Below are positions 34,860 to 43,614 of a stretch of DNA of 64,000 nt, piece by piece. The stretch is from Nonomuraea rubra (GTDB lineage Bacteria; Actinomycetota; Actinomycetes; Streptosporangiales; Streptosporangiaceae): the NCBI RefSeq assembly GCF_014207985.1, contig NZ_JACHMI010000001.1:3331001-3395000 (forward strand). Reading direction: 5' to 3'. Position 1 is the stretch's first letter. Each line of letters opens with the position of its first letter. Position numbers and translations under genes: made by a program. Under the pieces are notes generated by a model. It ran no database searches. It worked only from the letters and a program-made list of their open reading frames with translations, and had not been told where the DNA came from.

Positions 34860-36344
34860 GTGTTCTGGCGTGCCCGGACGACCTCAGGCAGGGCCATCTG
34901 CCTGAGTGACCAGTTCCCAGCGATCAAGGTGGAGGAGGTGATGGAGGGCCTGGTGACGTTCGTGAAACTGCCGCCCGTGCGGCTCGGCACGCCGATCGAC
35001 TGGACCGCGAACCCGCACGGCAACCGCTCCTGGGCGCTGCACCTGCACACGCTGCGCTGGATGGGCCGCCTGGTCGCCGCCTACGAACGGTCGGGCGACA
35101 CGGCGTTGCTCGACCGCGCCCGCGCCATCACCGGCGACTGGATCGGCGCGAACCCCAGAGGCGGCCCCGGCACCAGCCCCTGGGCGTGGGCCGAGCACGC
35201 GGTCGCGCTGCGCGCCCCCGCACTGGTGTGCCTGAGCGAGCACGTGCACACCAGGGAGCTGTGGGACAGCCTGGCCGAGCACGGCGAGGTCCTGGCCGAC
35301 CAGTCCTTGTACCGCGAGGGCCACAACCACGGCCTCGACCAGGACATCGCGCTGCTCGTCGTCGGCTGCCGCCTGGGCCGGGCGCGCTGGCGGGACCTGG
35401 CCGTACGCAGGATGACGGCCTCGGCCGAGCAGGCCGTCGACGCCCAGGGCGTCCTGCACGAGCAGGCCCCGCGCTACGGCCTGTACGTGCACCGCCGCCT
35501 CGGCGTCGCCCTGCGCGCGATCCGCGAGAGCGGGGCGGAGGTCCCCGAGCGGCTGCTGGCCAGGCGGCGGGCGCTGGAGTCGTACGTGGCCCACGCCACC
35601 CAGCCGGACGGCCACCTCGTCCCCATCGGCGACAGCCCGGCCGACGCGCGCGCGGACGGGTTCCCGCACGAGGGGCCGGTGGTGCGGGTCTTCGACGGGG
35701 GATACGTGTTCGGCAGGAGCGCCTGGGACGACCCCATGGCCGCGTACTACTCGATCAGGTTCGGCCCGGGCAGGCGGCTGCACGGCCACGAGGACCACCT
35801 GGGCGTGACCTACTTCGCGCAGGGCCGCCGCATCCTCGTGGAGGCCGGCTTCCACTCCTACGAACGGACCGGCTACGCGGACTGGACCCGCTCCCACGAA
35901 GCCCACAACGTGCCCGTCCCCACCTCCGGCACGTTCCGCCCCGGCACGCCCACGCGCCTCCTGCACTCGTCCATCGGCCCGTCGAGCCAGTCGTACGAGC
36001 TGGCCGACGACGCCTACGGGATGACGCGGACGCGGCGCGTGCTGGTCGGCCACGCCCCGGACATGATGGCCGTGCACGACAGCGTCCCCACGGGCGCCCT
36101 GCGCAGCCTGTGGCACTTCGACCCGGCGCTCAGGGTGCTGTCACGGCGCGGCGGGACGGTGGTGCTGGGGGACGGCGACGGCTTCACGGTCTCGCTGCTC
36201 CACCTCCCCGGGCAGGGCCAGGCGGTGCGGCCCTCGCTGCTCTCGACCGGCTACCTGCGGACCGCCGAGGGCGTCACCGTCGTGTCCCCCGAAGCGCCGA
36301 GCGTGCTGACCGTGATCACGGTGAACCCGTCCCCGGGGGACTAG
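34860..36344 (+). CDS. Heparinase II/III-like protein
   Basis: 494 residues. The N-terminal half is an alpha/alpha-toroid as in Hepar_II_III_N (RSWALHLHTLRWMGRLVAAY, GHNHGLDQDIALLVVG). The C-terminal half is the beta-sandwich of heparinase II/III, with RFGPGRRLHGHEDHLGVTYF and ILVEAGFHSYERTGYADW. The His/Tyr residues in these motifs are those expected in polysaccharide lyases. No signal peptide is visible, so either it acts on imported oligosaccharides or export is unusual. GTG start at 34860 with AGGAG eight bases before. An IclR regulator follows, fitting sugar-acid catabolism. Confidence 0.83.
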   Translation: MFWRARTTSGRAICLSDQFPAIKVEEVMEGLVTFVKLPPVRLGTPIDWTANPHGNRSWALHLHTLRWMGRLVAAYERSGDTALLDRARAITGDWIGANPRGGPGTSPWAWAEHAVALRAPALVCLSEHVHTRELWDSLAEHGEVLADQSLYREGHNHGLDQDIALLVVGCRLGRARWRDLAVRRMTASAEQAVDAQGVLHEQAPRYGLYVHRRLGVALRAIRESGAEVPERLLARRRALESYVAHATQPDGHLVPIGDSPADARADGFPHEGPVVRVFDGGYVFGRSAWDDPMAAYYSIRFGPGRRLHGHEDHLGVTYFAQGRRILVEAGFHSYERTGYADWTRSHEAHNVPVPTSGTFRPGTPTRLLHSSIGPSSQSYELADDAYGMTRTRRVLVGHAPDMMAVHDSVPTGALRSLWHFDPALRVLSRRGGTVVLGDGDGFTVSLLHLPGQGQAVRPSLLSTGYLRTAEGVTVVSPEAPSVLTVITVNPSPGD

Positions 36345-36353
36345 CATTCCGCT

Positions 36354-36476
36354 GTGAAATACAAGCCCCTGTACGCGCTGGGCTCGGTGGACCTATGAAG
36401 AACAAGCCCCTCTTTGCGCTGGGCTCGGTGGACCCGTGAAGAACAAGCCCCTCTACGCGCTGGGCTCGGTGGACAA
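36354..36476 (+). repeat. 41-bp tandem triplication of a gene start, with two coupled mini-ORFs
   Basis: Three imperfect 41-base copies begin at 36354, 36395 and 36436. Each starts with GTG or ATG and encodes the IclR N-terminus (KYKPLYALGSVD or KNKPLFALGSVD). Copies 1 and 2 each end in TGA overlapping the next start (CTATGA, CCGTGA). They form 14-codon ORFs VKYKPLYALGSVDL and MKNKPLFALGSVDP, coupled to each other and to the full-length gene. Differences are mostly synonymous or conservative. Confidence 0.9.
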
Positions 36477-37188
36477 CGCGCTGCTCGTCCTGCACATGCT
36501 GCGCGACCGGGGCCGGCTCACGGTCACGGACGTGGCCGGCGAGCTGGGCATCGCCCGCTCGACCGCGCACCGGCTGCTGGCGATGCTGGTCTACCGCGAC
36601 TTCGCCGTACAGGACGAGCAGCACACGTACCTGCCTGGGCCGTTCCTCGCCGCCACCCCGTCCGTCCCCGGCGGCCCCGCCCTGCGCGAGCTGCGCGCCC
36701 GCACCCGTCCCGCCATGGAGGCGCTCCGCGCCCGCACCCAGGAGACGGTGAACCTGGTGGTCAGGGTGGGCACGGAGGTCCGCTTCCTGGACAGCGCGGA
36801 ATCCCCGCAGGTCCCGCACGTGGGCGACCGGCGCGGCACCATCCTGCCCGCCCACCTCGCCTCCGGCGGCAAGGCCCTCCTCGCGGCCCTGCCCCCCGAC
36901 CACGTCCGGGACCTCTACGCGGACCTCCCCGCCAGGGACCGCGCGATCCTGACCCAGGAGCTGGCCGAGGTCCGCGCCCGTGGCCATGCGCTCAACATCG
37001 AGGGCACGGAGCAGGGCGTCTCCGCCATCGGCGCCGCCCTGCGCAACGGGCGCGGCTCCGCCGTGGGGGCGTTGTCGATCTCGGTGCCGTCGGCCAGGTT
37101 CGGGCCTGAGCGGGTGGCGGCGTACGCGGAGGAGCTCCGGCGCGCCGTCGCGGAGGCCGAGCATTCACTGGCCGGGTTTCCCGGCTGA
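36436..37188 (+). CDS. IclR-family transcriptional regulator
   Basis: 250 residues. A winged helix at the N-terminus (about 8-70, VTDVAGELGIARSTAHRLLAML) is followed by an effector domain (about 75-245, GTILPAHLASGGKALLAALP, GVSAIGAALRNGRGSAVGALSISVP). IclR proteins usually control catabolic genes next to them, here the heparinase-like gene 91 bases upstream on the same strand. The annotated start is the third copy of the triplicated start region, because only this frame continues. Two 14-codon coupled ORFs precede it and may set its expression. Confidence 0.92.
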   Translation: MKNKPLYALGSVDNALLVLHMLRDRGRLTVTDVAGELGIARSTAHRLLAMLVYRDFAVQDEQHTYLPGPFLAATPSVPGGPALRELRARTRPAMEALRARTQETVNLVVRVGTEVRFLDSAESPQVPHVGDRRGTILPAHLASGGKALLAALPPDHVRDLYADLPARDRAILTQELAEVRARGHALNIEGTEQGVSAIGAALRNGRGSAVGALSISVPSARFGPERVAAYAEELRRAVAEAEHSLAGFPG

Positions 37189-37198
37189 ACTGCCGTTT

Positions 37199-37756
37199 TT
37201 ATTCCGGGTGGTTCGTTTTTCTCGTGTCGAGCAAGATGGGCTTGAGCTGGCGGAAGAATTCGGTCGCGTCCGCCAGCGAGTCCCTGCCGGGAGCGCCCTG
37301 GTAGATGTTGATGGTGAGCAGCCGTTTGTAGTCAGGTGTCCATCCGTAGACGAAGGCGACGCTCTGGTCCTTCGGACTCTTCCGTCGTGCCGCGAAGCCT
37401 GGAGCCAAGTCGGTAGGCAGATCAATTCCCTGAGTGGACACCTTGGTGTTCTCCAGGCCATCGGGGCTGATGGGGGATGGTTCGAAGACTTCGATCGTGA
37501 GCCCCAGTTCCCCTTCTGGGCTCGTATCCTCGGCGACGGAGCACGATGCGAAACGGCCTCGATCCGTTTTCCCGGCCACGGCCGTGTAGTTCTTGAAACC
37601 GGTGGCCAGTTCGATGGCGTTCGAGGAGATCAGTTCGCATTCTCGTGGTGCCGCGGTGATGTCGCCCAACGGCAACGCCTCTGGCTGAGGCCGGGGAGGA
37701 GCCGAGCACGCGACTACCGAGGCGAGGACAAGAATCGCCGATGACTTACCGTTCAT
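37199..37756 (-). CDS. DUF3558-like lipoprotein
   Basis: 185 residues with a lipoprotein signal: short charged start, hydrophobic core and lipobox VVACS, giving Cys17 as lipidation site. The external part has CELISSNAIELATG and RFASCSV, a Cys spacing typical of DUF3558 lipoproteins of actinobacteria, whose function is unknown. Its ATG overlaps the stop of the 688-residue gene (ATGA), so it is the last gene of a three-gene operon. Third codon positions use noticeably more A/T than surrounding genes. Confidence 0.78.
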   Translation of the reverse strand: MNGKSSAILVLASVVACSAPPRPQPEALPLGDITAAPRECELISSNAIELATGFKNYTAVAGKTDRGRFASCSVAEDTSPEGELGLTIEVFEPSPISPDGLENTKVSTQGIDLPTDLAPGFAARRKSPKDQSVAFVYGWTPDYKRLLTINIYQGAPGRDSLADATEFFRQLKPILLDTRKTNHPE

Positions 37757-39819
37757 GAGCCTTGCCTGGCGTAGTTGGCTTCGGACTCCTTGAAGCCGAG
37801 CGCGGTCGACTGATTCGTTTCTTTGAAGACGCGGCCGGTCGGGTTGAGCGTCAGCCAGTCCTCATAGGCTCTGCGCTGAGCGGCGGTCATGTCATGCCAC
37901 GGCACGATTTCCCCGTTGGCCATGAAATAGCCCGCCGAGCCTGGGGAGAAGTCCTCGTGACGGTGCGGATGCGTTGCCGAGGGCGATGACCCGTCTCCGA
38001 AGAGGCCGTGGCGCATCATCACCGCTGCGGTCAGATCGGCGAACATGTGCTTGGCGAGCCCCAAGGCGGTATCCGCATCCCTTCGGGCTCGGTCTTCGTT
38101 GTCGGATCTGGTTTGACCGAAGATCGTCTCCTTGGCTCCGTCAACCATGAAACCGACGAAAGCCCCCTGTGGTCCCGGCGCCAGCCCGACGACACTTTCC
38201 ACCATTTGCCTGAAGATGGCGAACCGTGCATCCTTCTCTTTTGCTTCTTCGATGCCGGATATGTTCGCTGCATCGCTGATCAGCCAGGTTGTCCTGCTCA
38301 AGCTCTGTGCTGCCTGGGCGAATTCGGCACCCCCGCTGCGGCTCATACGCTCTTCGAGAATGTCCTGCCGTGCGGCATCGAGTTGCCGCGCCGTCGCCTG
38401 CGGATGCGATTTCCGCCATTCCTCGAAGTCTGCCCTCACCTCCGCTTCGATCTTGCCGGCGACTTCATCCAGCATCTTGGTCGCATACATGCCGTGCGTG
38501 GCCACCACGTGCTGGAACGCACCCTCGTCAGCGAACGCCCAGGTCATGGCAGCCTTGACACCGCTCGCGTCCAACAAGGCCCCATAGGGCTCCTCGCCCC
38601 GCAGATTCTTGTCCGGGTCCCGATCCGCCATCACGCCCGACACCTCCTCGCTGAAGGCCCGTGCGGCGCGGTGCACGTCGCCGATGTAATGCGCCAAGAC
38701 CTTCCCGACGTGGGCGCGGGTGCCCGGGAGATTGGCCTGGACCTTGGGGTCGCTCCAGAATCGGACCGCCCAGGAAGCGATCAACGCCGACTTGTACCCC
38801 CGCGACCCACCCACCGGCAAGTCATGATCCCGAAACTCCGTACTGGCCACCTCGATTGCCCAGCCGAGGTCCCCATCGGCGTCCCCGCCCCAGGGGTGCC
38901 GCCGCATGAGGTAGTCGAGCGGCTTGCGTTGCGGGTCCGTGAAGAAGTCCTGGGCGACGGCGGGATGGTGGGCCAGGGCGACCAGGGCCGTGCCCATGGG
39001 GCTGAGATCACCGAGGGAGGCGTCCGTGGCGCCGGGCATCGTCCAGGTGTCTCGCGGGAGGCTCGGGTCCGGCGGGTGGGCCACATCCTTGTCGTGCAGC
39101 TTCCGGACCACCGTCAGCAGGAAGGCGTGATCGAACGTGCCGTCCCCGAGCAGGCCCTTCACCGCGAATGCGTCCTGAGGGCTCTCGATGCCGTCGACCA
39201 GCTGGTCGGCGTAGCCGCCGGGCAGCCTCAGCGCGCCCACGCCGCGCGAGGCCGTGCCCAGGAGCTCGCTGAGCATGGTGACGAACCTCTCCTGGACGGC
39301 GACGTCCCGCTGCGACGGGCGGGCCGACGGCGGCAGGCCGGCCCCGTACGCTCGGTTGATCATCGCCTTGAGCTCGTGCGGCAGGATCTCCTGAGCGAGC
39401 GCCAGGGCGAAGTACGGATCGTTCCTGTGCCGTTCCAGCTCCGCCACCAGCATGGGATCGAGCGCATGACTCTTGAGCCGTTCCCGTAGCTTCGTGGCCA
39501 CGGCCTTGGCGGAGGCCGCTCCCTCGGCAGGGGATTTCGACAGCCAATCCGATTCGTTGGCCCAGAGCACGCCGCCCCTGCCGGATTCGCGGTCAGGTTC
39601 GGCGAGGATCAGGTCGAGGCGGCCCTGGAGTGAAGGGATCCGGTCGCTCATCTCCTGGCAGATTCCGCGCAGCGCCGATGGTCCCCACAAGGGGAGGCCC
39701 AGCGACGTCAGCGCCTGCTCCACCTGGAGGTCGACATCCGACATCATGCCGCTGACCCGTCTCATGCCGTTGATCAGTCTCGTCATCAGCTCGGGATCGA
39801 TTCCCACCATGGAGCTCAC
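37753..39819 (-). CDS. Large helical protein, DUF6571-like, WXG-type head
   Basis: 688 residues, mainly helical, with no signal peptide or clear membrane helix. The first 60 residues (PELMTRLINGMRRVSGMMSD and LPLWGPSALRGICQEM) look like a WXG100-type helical hairpin, suggesting type VII secretion or self-association. The rest resembles the DUF6571 family, found with WXG100 and lipoprotein genes in actinobacteria and sometimes compared with polymorphic-toxin carriers. The tail RVFKETNQSTALGFKESEAN is polar. GTG start at 39819 overlaps the preceding stop (GTGA). Base composition is visibly less G+C-rich. Family assignment moderate; function unknown. Confidence 0.68.
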   Translation of the reverse strand: MSSMVGIDPELMTRLINGMRRVSGMMSDVDLQVEQALTSLGLPLWGPSALRGICQEMSDRIPSLQGRLDLILAEPDRESGRGGVLWANESDWLSKSPAEGAASAKAVATKLRERLKSHALDPMLVAELERHRNDPYFALALAQEILPHELKAMINRAYGAGLPPSARPSQRDVAVQERFVTMLSELLGTASRGVGALRLPGGYADQLVDGIESPQDAFAVKGLLGDGTFDHAFLLTVVRKLHDKDVAHPPDPSLPRDTWTMPGATDASLGDLSPMGTALVALAHHPAVAQDFFTDPQRKPLDYLMRRHPWGGDADGDLGWAIEVASTEFRDHDLPVGGSRGYKSALIASWAVRFWSDPKVQANLPGTRAHVGKVLAHYIGDVHRAARAFSEEVSGVMADRDPDKNLRGEEPYGALLDASGVKAAMTWAFADEGAFQHVVATHGMYATKMLDEVAGKIEAEVRADFEEWRKSHPQATARQLDAARQDILEERMSRSGGAEFAQAAQSLSRTTWLISDAANISGIEEAKEKDARFAIFRQMVESVVGLAPGPQGAFVGFMVDGAKETIFGQTRSDNEDRARRDADTALGLAKHMFADLTAAVMMRHGLFGDGSSPSATHPHRHEDFSPGSAGYFMANGEIVPWHDMTAAQRRAYEDWLTLNPTGRVFKETNQSTALGFKESEANYARQGS

Positions 39820-40055
39820 GGAGAGGGTGCCCCCTCGGTCGGCTGCAGCGAGTCCAGCAGAGACAGGGCGCGCGTGAAGCGCTCCTTGAAGCCCCGGTCC
39901 CAGGCGCGCAGGTCGGCGGCGAGCCGGTCTCCGGACGCGCCCTTGAGCGCGCCGTCGTCCACCAATCGGACAAGCGCGATCACGTCATGAGCGTGACGAT
40001 CACGCAATTCCTCGATACGCCGCCGGGCGGCGTCGATCTGTTCCCGCGTCGCCAT
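39816..40055 (-). CDS. Small helical (WXG100-like) protein
   Basis: 79 residues from ATG at 40055 (MATREQIDAARRRIEELRDR), with AGGCGAGG directly upstream; a longer reading to 40151 has a poor start and non-coding-like composition. Two amphipathic helices are separated near 45, about the length of WXG100/ESX proteins, although a clear WXG is not present (RAWDRGF). It overlaps the DUF6571-like gene by GTGA, so the two products are likely partners. The gene opens the low-G+C operon. Confidence 0.6.
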   Translation of the reverse strand: MATREQIDAARRRIEELRDRHAHDVIALVRLVDDGALKGASGDRLAADLRAWDRGFKERFTRALSLLDSLQPTEGAPSP

Positions 40056-40209
40056 CCTCGCCTGATCTCGTTCGTCGCACGGAACGGGCACCGCCGAGCC
40101 GATGGCATGGTAACCGGAGGCCGGCGGGAATGCGCAGCGGAATGGTGTCATTCAGCGAACCGGCAATGGCACAAATAGCCGCCGAATATGAGAATTCTCC
40201 AGAAAACTG

Positions 40210-41328
40210 CTACAGCCAGTTGCGGCGTTTGAAGACCGTGTAGAGGGCCACGCACACCGCCGCCATCAGCACGATGGCGAACGGATATCCGAACGCCCAG
40301 TGCGTCTCCGGCATGAAGTCGAAGTTCATCCCGTACACGGTGCCGACCAGGGTGGGGGCGAAGAGGATGGCCGCCCAGGCGGAGATCTTCTTGACCTCCT
40401 CGCCCTGCTGGATGCTGGCCTCCGTCATCCGCGCCATCTCCGCGTTCTGCGCCTGTGTGACCAGGGTCGAGTTGACGACCAGGATGTTCTGCAACATCTG
40501 GCGGAAGGAGGAGATCCGCTCGGTCACGGTGATCGCGTGGTCGGCCGCGTCGCGCAGGTAGCTCTGCAGCTCGTCGGTCACCCCGTACTTGCGCGCCCCC
40601 GCGATGAACCCGTGGATCATCCCGACCAGCGGCGCCGTGGCCCGCTGGAACTCGATCACCTCGCCCGACAGGTCGTACACGCGCCGCGACACCGACGGGT
40701 CGCCGCCGAAGACCTGGACCTCGATCTCCTCGATGTCCTTCTGCAGCCCGGCCACCACCGGCGCGTACCCGTCGACCACGGCGTCGAGGATGGCGTACAG
40801 AACGGCCTGCGGGCCCTGCCGCAGCAGTTCGGGGTCGGACTCCATGCGCTTGCGGACGGCCTGCAGGTCGGGGGCCTCGGCGTGGCGTACGGTGATGACG
40901 AAGTTGGGGCCGACGAAGACGTGCACCTCGCCGAACGCGACCTCCTCCACGTCGTCGAGGTAGCGCGCGGCGCGCAGCACCACGAACAGCGTGTCGCCGT
41001 AGCGGTCGGCCTTGGGGCGCTGGGAGCCGACGATGGCGTCCTCCAGCGCCAGCTCGTGCAGCTCGAACTCCTCGCCGAGCTTGACCAGCTCCCACTCCTT
41101 CGGACGGTACAGCCCGATCCAGGCCATGGCGTCCGGCATCTGCTTGAGGCGTTCGAAGGCGTCGGCGAGCGAGCCGGGGTTGTCGACCCGCTCGCCGTTC
41201 TGGTAAATGGCGTTGTCGATGACCGTGGGGCGGTAGGGGCGTTCCTCGGCGGCACGCGGGTCCATCGAGTGCTCGGGCGCCTCCTCGCGTGAGTCCCCGC
41301 TGCGCCTGAACCCCTTGACCCTGGCCAT
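40210..41328 (-). CDS. corA: CorA-family magnesium/cobalt transporter
   Basis: 372 residues: a long cytoplasmic alpha/beta funnel, then two membrane helices at the C-terminus. The signature YGMNF follows the first helix, and the basic end KRRNWL is typical. The external loop is NFDFMPETHW. AGGAGGG stands four bases before the ATG. It lies 18 bases after the NTF2-like gene on the same strand, so the three genes from 42718 down may be one transcript, though the functions do not obviously connect. Confidence 0.94.
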   Translation of the reverse strand: MARVKGFRRSGDSREEAPEHSMDPRAAEERPYRPTVIDNAIYQNGERVDNPGSLADAFERLKQMPDAMAWIGLYRPKEWELVKLGEEFELHELALEDAIVGSQRPKADRYGDTLFVVLRAARYLDDVEEVAFGEVHVFVGPNFVITVRHAEAPDLQAVRKRMESDPELLRQGPQAVLYAILDAVVDGYAPVVAGLQKDIEEIEVQVFGGDPSVSRRVYDLSGEVIEFQRATAPLVGMIHGFIAGARKYGVTDELQSYLRDAADHAITVTERISSFRQMLQNILVVNSTLVTQAQNAEMARMTEASIQQGEEVKKISAWAAILFAPTLVGTVYGMNFDFMPETHWAFGYPFAIVLMAAVCVALYTVFKRRNWL

Positions 41329-41346
41329 CGTCCCTCCTTCATCGCG

Positions 41347-41826
41347 TTACGACGGGCTCATCTCGTCGAGCCGCTGCGTCGCGCGGTCCCTGATGGTCTT
41401 GCGCCACAACGGTGTCCATCCGAACAAAAGCCCATGAGGCCTGCCAAGTGCCATCTTCGACCATCGACGGAAATCGAACTCGTCGTGATGGCGAACAATC
41501 AGGTCGTCCTCGAACCTGAACAGCGAGTCGATCTCGTTGACGACCTCGCGCCCCGTGCTGTGGAAGGTGTAGCGGGCGGTCCAGTGGGCGGTCGCCGTGA
41601 AGTCGTCGGCCGTCACGTCGCGGTACTCCGACTTCAACCCGTCACGTACGCCGAGCTGGAGCCGCCACATTCTCATCACCCTGTCGCGCCCCTCGACCTC
41701 CTGGAAGATGGGATCGCCGAAACTGACCTCGGGGTGGTAACAGCGCTCCATGGCCGCGAAATCCGCCCGGCCGAGAGCGTCGTAGAAGGCGCTGATGAGC
41801 GCCGCGTGCCGATCGTTCACCCTCAT
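41347..41826 (-). CDS. NTF2-like (SnoaL-type) protein
   Basis: 159 residues from the ATG at 41826, one base after the amidohydrolase stop. A cone-shaped NTF2 fold is indicated by ISAFYDALGRADFAAMERCY, HPEVSFGDPIF and FRFEDDLIVRHHDEFDFRRW. Such proteins are small-molecule isomerases, cyclases or binding proteins. Coupling to the amidohydrolase suggests a shared substrate. No more specific call is justified. Confidence 0.83.
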   Translation of the reverse strand: MRVNDRHAALISAFYDALGRADFAAMERCYHPEVSFGDPIFQEVEGRDRVMRMWRLQLGVRDGLKSEYRDVTADDFTATAHWTARYTFHSTGREVVNEIDSLFRFEDDLIVRHHDEFDFRRWSKMALGRPHGLLFGWTPLWRKTIRDRATQRLDEMSPS

Positions 41827-41827
41827 A

Positions 41828-42718
41828 TCAGACCATGGCCGCACCGTTGTCCCAGCACACGGCCCGCAACCAGGCGTCGCCGAGGTCGAGCCGGGCCAGC
41901 GCGTCGAGCTGGTGGGCGTACGCGTACGGGATGGTGGGGAAGTCCGACCCCAGCACCACCTTGCCCGCCAGGCCCAGGTCGAGCAGCGCGGGCCGCAGCC
42001 GCGACGGGAACGGCATGCCCTTCTCGGAGAAGTCCGTGAAGGCCATCGTGGTGTCCAGGGCCACCCGCTCGTAGCGGGCGGCCAGCTCGAAGAACGGGTC
42101 GTACTCCGGCATCCCCAGATGCGCGATCACCACCCGCAGCGACGGGTGCCGCCGCAGCACCGCCCCGACCGGCTCCGCCCCGACGAACCCGCCCGGCACG
42201 GGCACCGAGCTGGCGTGCACCACGACCGGCACCCCGGCCTCCGCCAGCAGCCCCCACACCTCCTCCAGCTCCGCCGCGCGCGGGTCGAACCCGCCCACCT
42301 GGAGGTGCACCTTGAAGATCCTGGCCCCGCCGTCCAGCGCCCGCCGCACGTACGCCGCGACCCCCGGCTCCGGGTAGAAGGTGGCGGAGGGCAGGCACCC
42401 CGGCGTACGGCCGGCGAAGTCCAGCGTCCAGGCGTTGAGATCGGCGGCCATGTCCGGCTTGTGCGCGTAGGCCAGGGCGGGGAACGTCCGCACGCCCAGC
42501 TCCCGCAGCCGGTCGACCCGCCGCTCCACGGGCCAGTCGTAGGTGATCGGCCATCCGCCGCCCATCAGCGGCCCGCCGTGGCGGAAGTGGTGCCACACGC
42601 GCCGTTCCATCCGCTCGGGCAGGAAGTGCACGTGCAGGTCGATCAGCCCGGGCAGCCCGAGCCCCCGCCACCAGGCCGGCACCTCCGAGTCAGCTAGCAC
42701 GCCGGCCACTCTACGCAA
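41828..42718 (-). CDS. Amidohydrolase family protein (TIM-barrel metal hydrolase)
   Basis: About 296 residues with the barrel metal ligands in order: DLHVHF (His pair), KVHLQVG, VVVHASSVP, VIAHLGMPEYDP and GSDFPTIPYAY (catalytic Asp). This pattern matches the amidohydrolase_2 group (aminocarboxymuconate-semialdehyde decarboxylase-like), which hydrolyses or decarboxylates. The start is uncertain: TTG at 42718, or GTG at 42700. The NTF2-like gene follows with one base between. Confidence 0.84.
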   Translation of the reverse strand: MRRVAGVLADSEVPAWWRGLGLPGLIDLHVHFLPERMERRVWHHFRHGGPLMGGGWPITYDWPVERRVDRLRELGVRTFPALAYAHKPDMAADLNAWTLDFAGRTPGCLPSATFYPEPGVAAYVRRALDGGARIFKVHLQVGGFDPRAAELEEVWGLLAEAGVPVVVHASSVPVPGGFVGAEPVGAVLRRHPSLRVVIAHLGMPEYDPFFELAARYERVALDTTMAFTDFSEKGMPFPSRLRPALLDLGLAGKVVLGSDFPTIPYAYAHQLDALARLDLGDAWLRAVCWDNGAAMV

Positions 42719-42869
42719 ACCTCACCACGCCGGGCGCAGGGGGCTTCTTCCCGGCCCTCGCCGGCCAGGTGAGTTGGCGCGGCCGGCATGGTGACGGCGT
42801 CGCCTCACCGGCACAACCCTGATTTTCCGCAACCCGGACGAACCGTTGACCGGCTAGGGTTTCTCCTCG

Positions 42870-43568
42870 ATGGACAAGTTCTGGGCCCACCTGATCAAGG
42901 TTCAGCCTGACCCCGACCCCTGGGTCGTGGTGGTCTCGGCTCTCGTCGCGCTGGTGATCGTCGGTTTCCGCATGCCCTGGCAGCTCTCCAGGGGGCTGAT
43001 CACGATCGCCCACGAAGGCGGCCACGCGCTGATGGCGCTGCTCACGCGGCGCAAGCTCGAAGGCATCCGCCTGCACTCCGACACCTCCGGCGTGACGCTG
43101 ACCAGGGGCAGGCCCACCGGGCCCGGCATGGTGCTGACCGCGCTCGCGGGCTACCTGGCGCCCCCGCTGCTCGGGCTCGGCGCGGCCTGGCTGACCGAGC
43201 AGGGCCGCATCACGGTGCTGATCTGGGGCGTGCTGCTGCTCCTGGTCTGCATGCTGCTGCTGATCCGCAACCTGTACGGGGCCCTGATCCTCCTGGTGAC
43301 GGGCGGCGCGGTGTTCGCCCTGATCATGTACGCGCCCGCGGACATCCAGCAGGTCGTGGCCCTGGTGGCGGTGTGGTTCCTGCTGTTCGGCGGGATCAGG
43401 CCGATCATCGAGCTGCAGCACAAGCGGCGGCGCAGGCAGGCCAGGGACTCCGATGCCGACCAGCTCGCCAGGCTGACGTTCCTGCCCGGCGGGTTCTACG
43501 TGTTCTTCTTCCTGCTCGTGTCGGTGGCGTCCGTGGTGTTCGGCGCGTACCTCATGAACCCGCTCTAG
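42870..43568 (+). CDS. M50-family membrane metallopeptidase-like protein
   Basis: 232 residues with about five membrane helices. The zinc motif HEGGH lies at 48-52 within ITIAHEGGHALMALLT. The second motif region (GPGMVLTALAGYLAPPLLGL) resembles the PDZ-less M50B group found in actinobacteria, which lack a convincing third ligand, so peptidase activity is unproven. The preceding 150 bases (42719-42869) hold no further gene. Confidence 0.83.
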   Translation: MDKFWAHLIKVQPDPDPWVVVVSALVALVIVGFRMPWQLSRGLITIAHEGGHALMALLTRRKLEGIRLHSDTSGVTLTRGRPTGPGMVLTALAGYLAPPLLGLGAAWLTEQGRITVLIWGVLLLLVCMLLLIRNLYGALILLVTGGAVFALIMYAPADIQQVVALVAVWFLLFGGIRPIIELQHKRRRRQARDSDADQLARLTFLPGGFYVFFFLLVSVASVVFGAYLMNPL

Positions 43569-43614
43569 TCCCGATATTTCGCACTAAACTCCTCAGCAAC
43601 AGGGGGAGAGTGCA

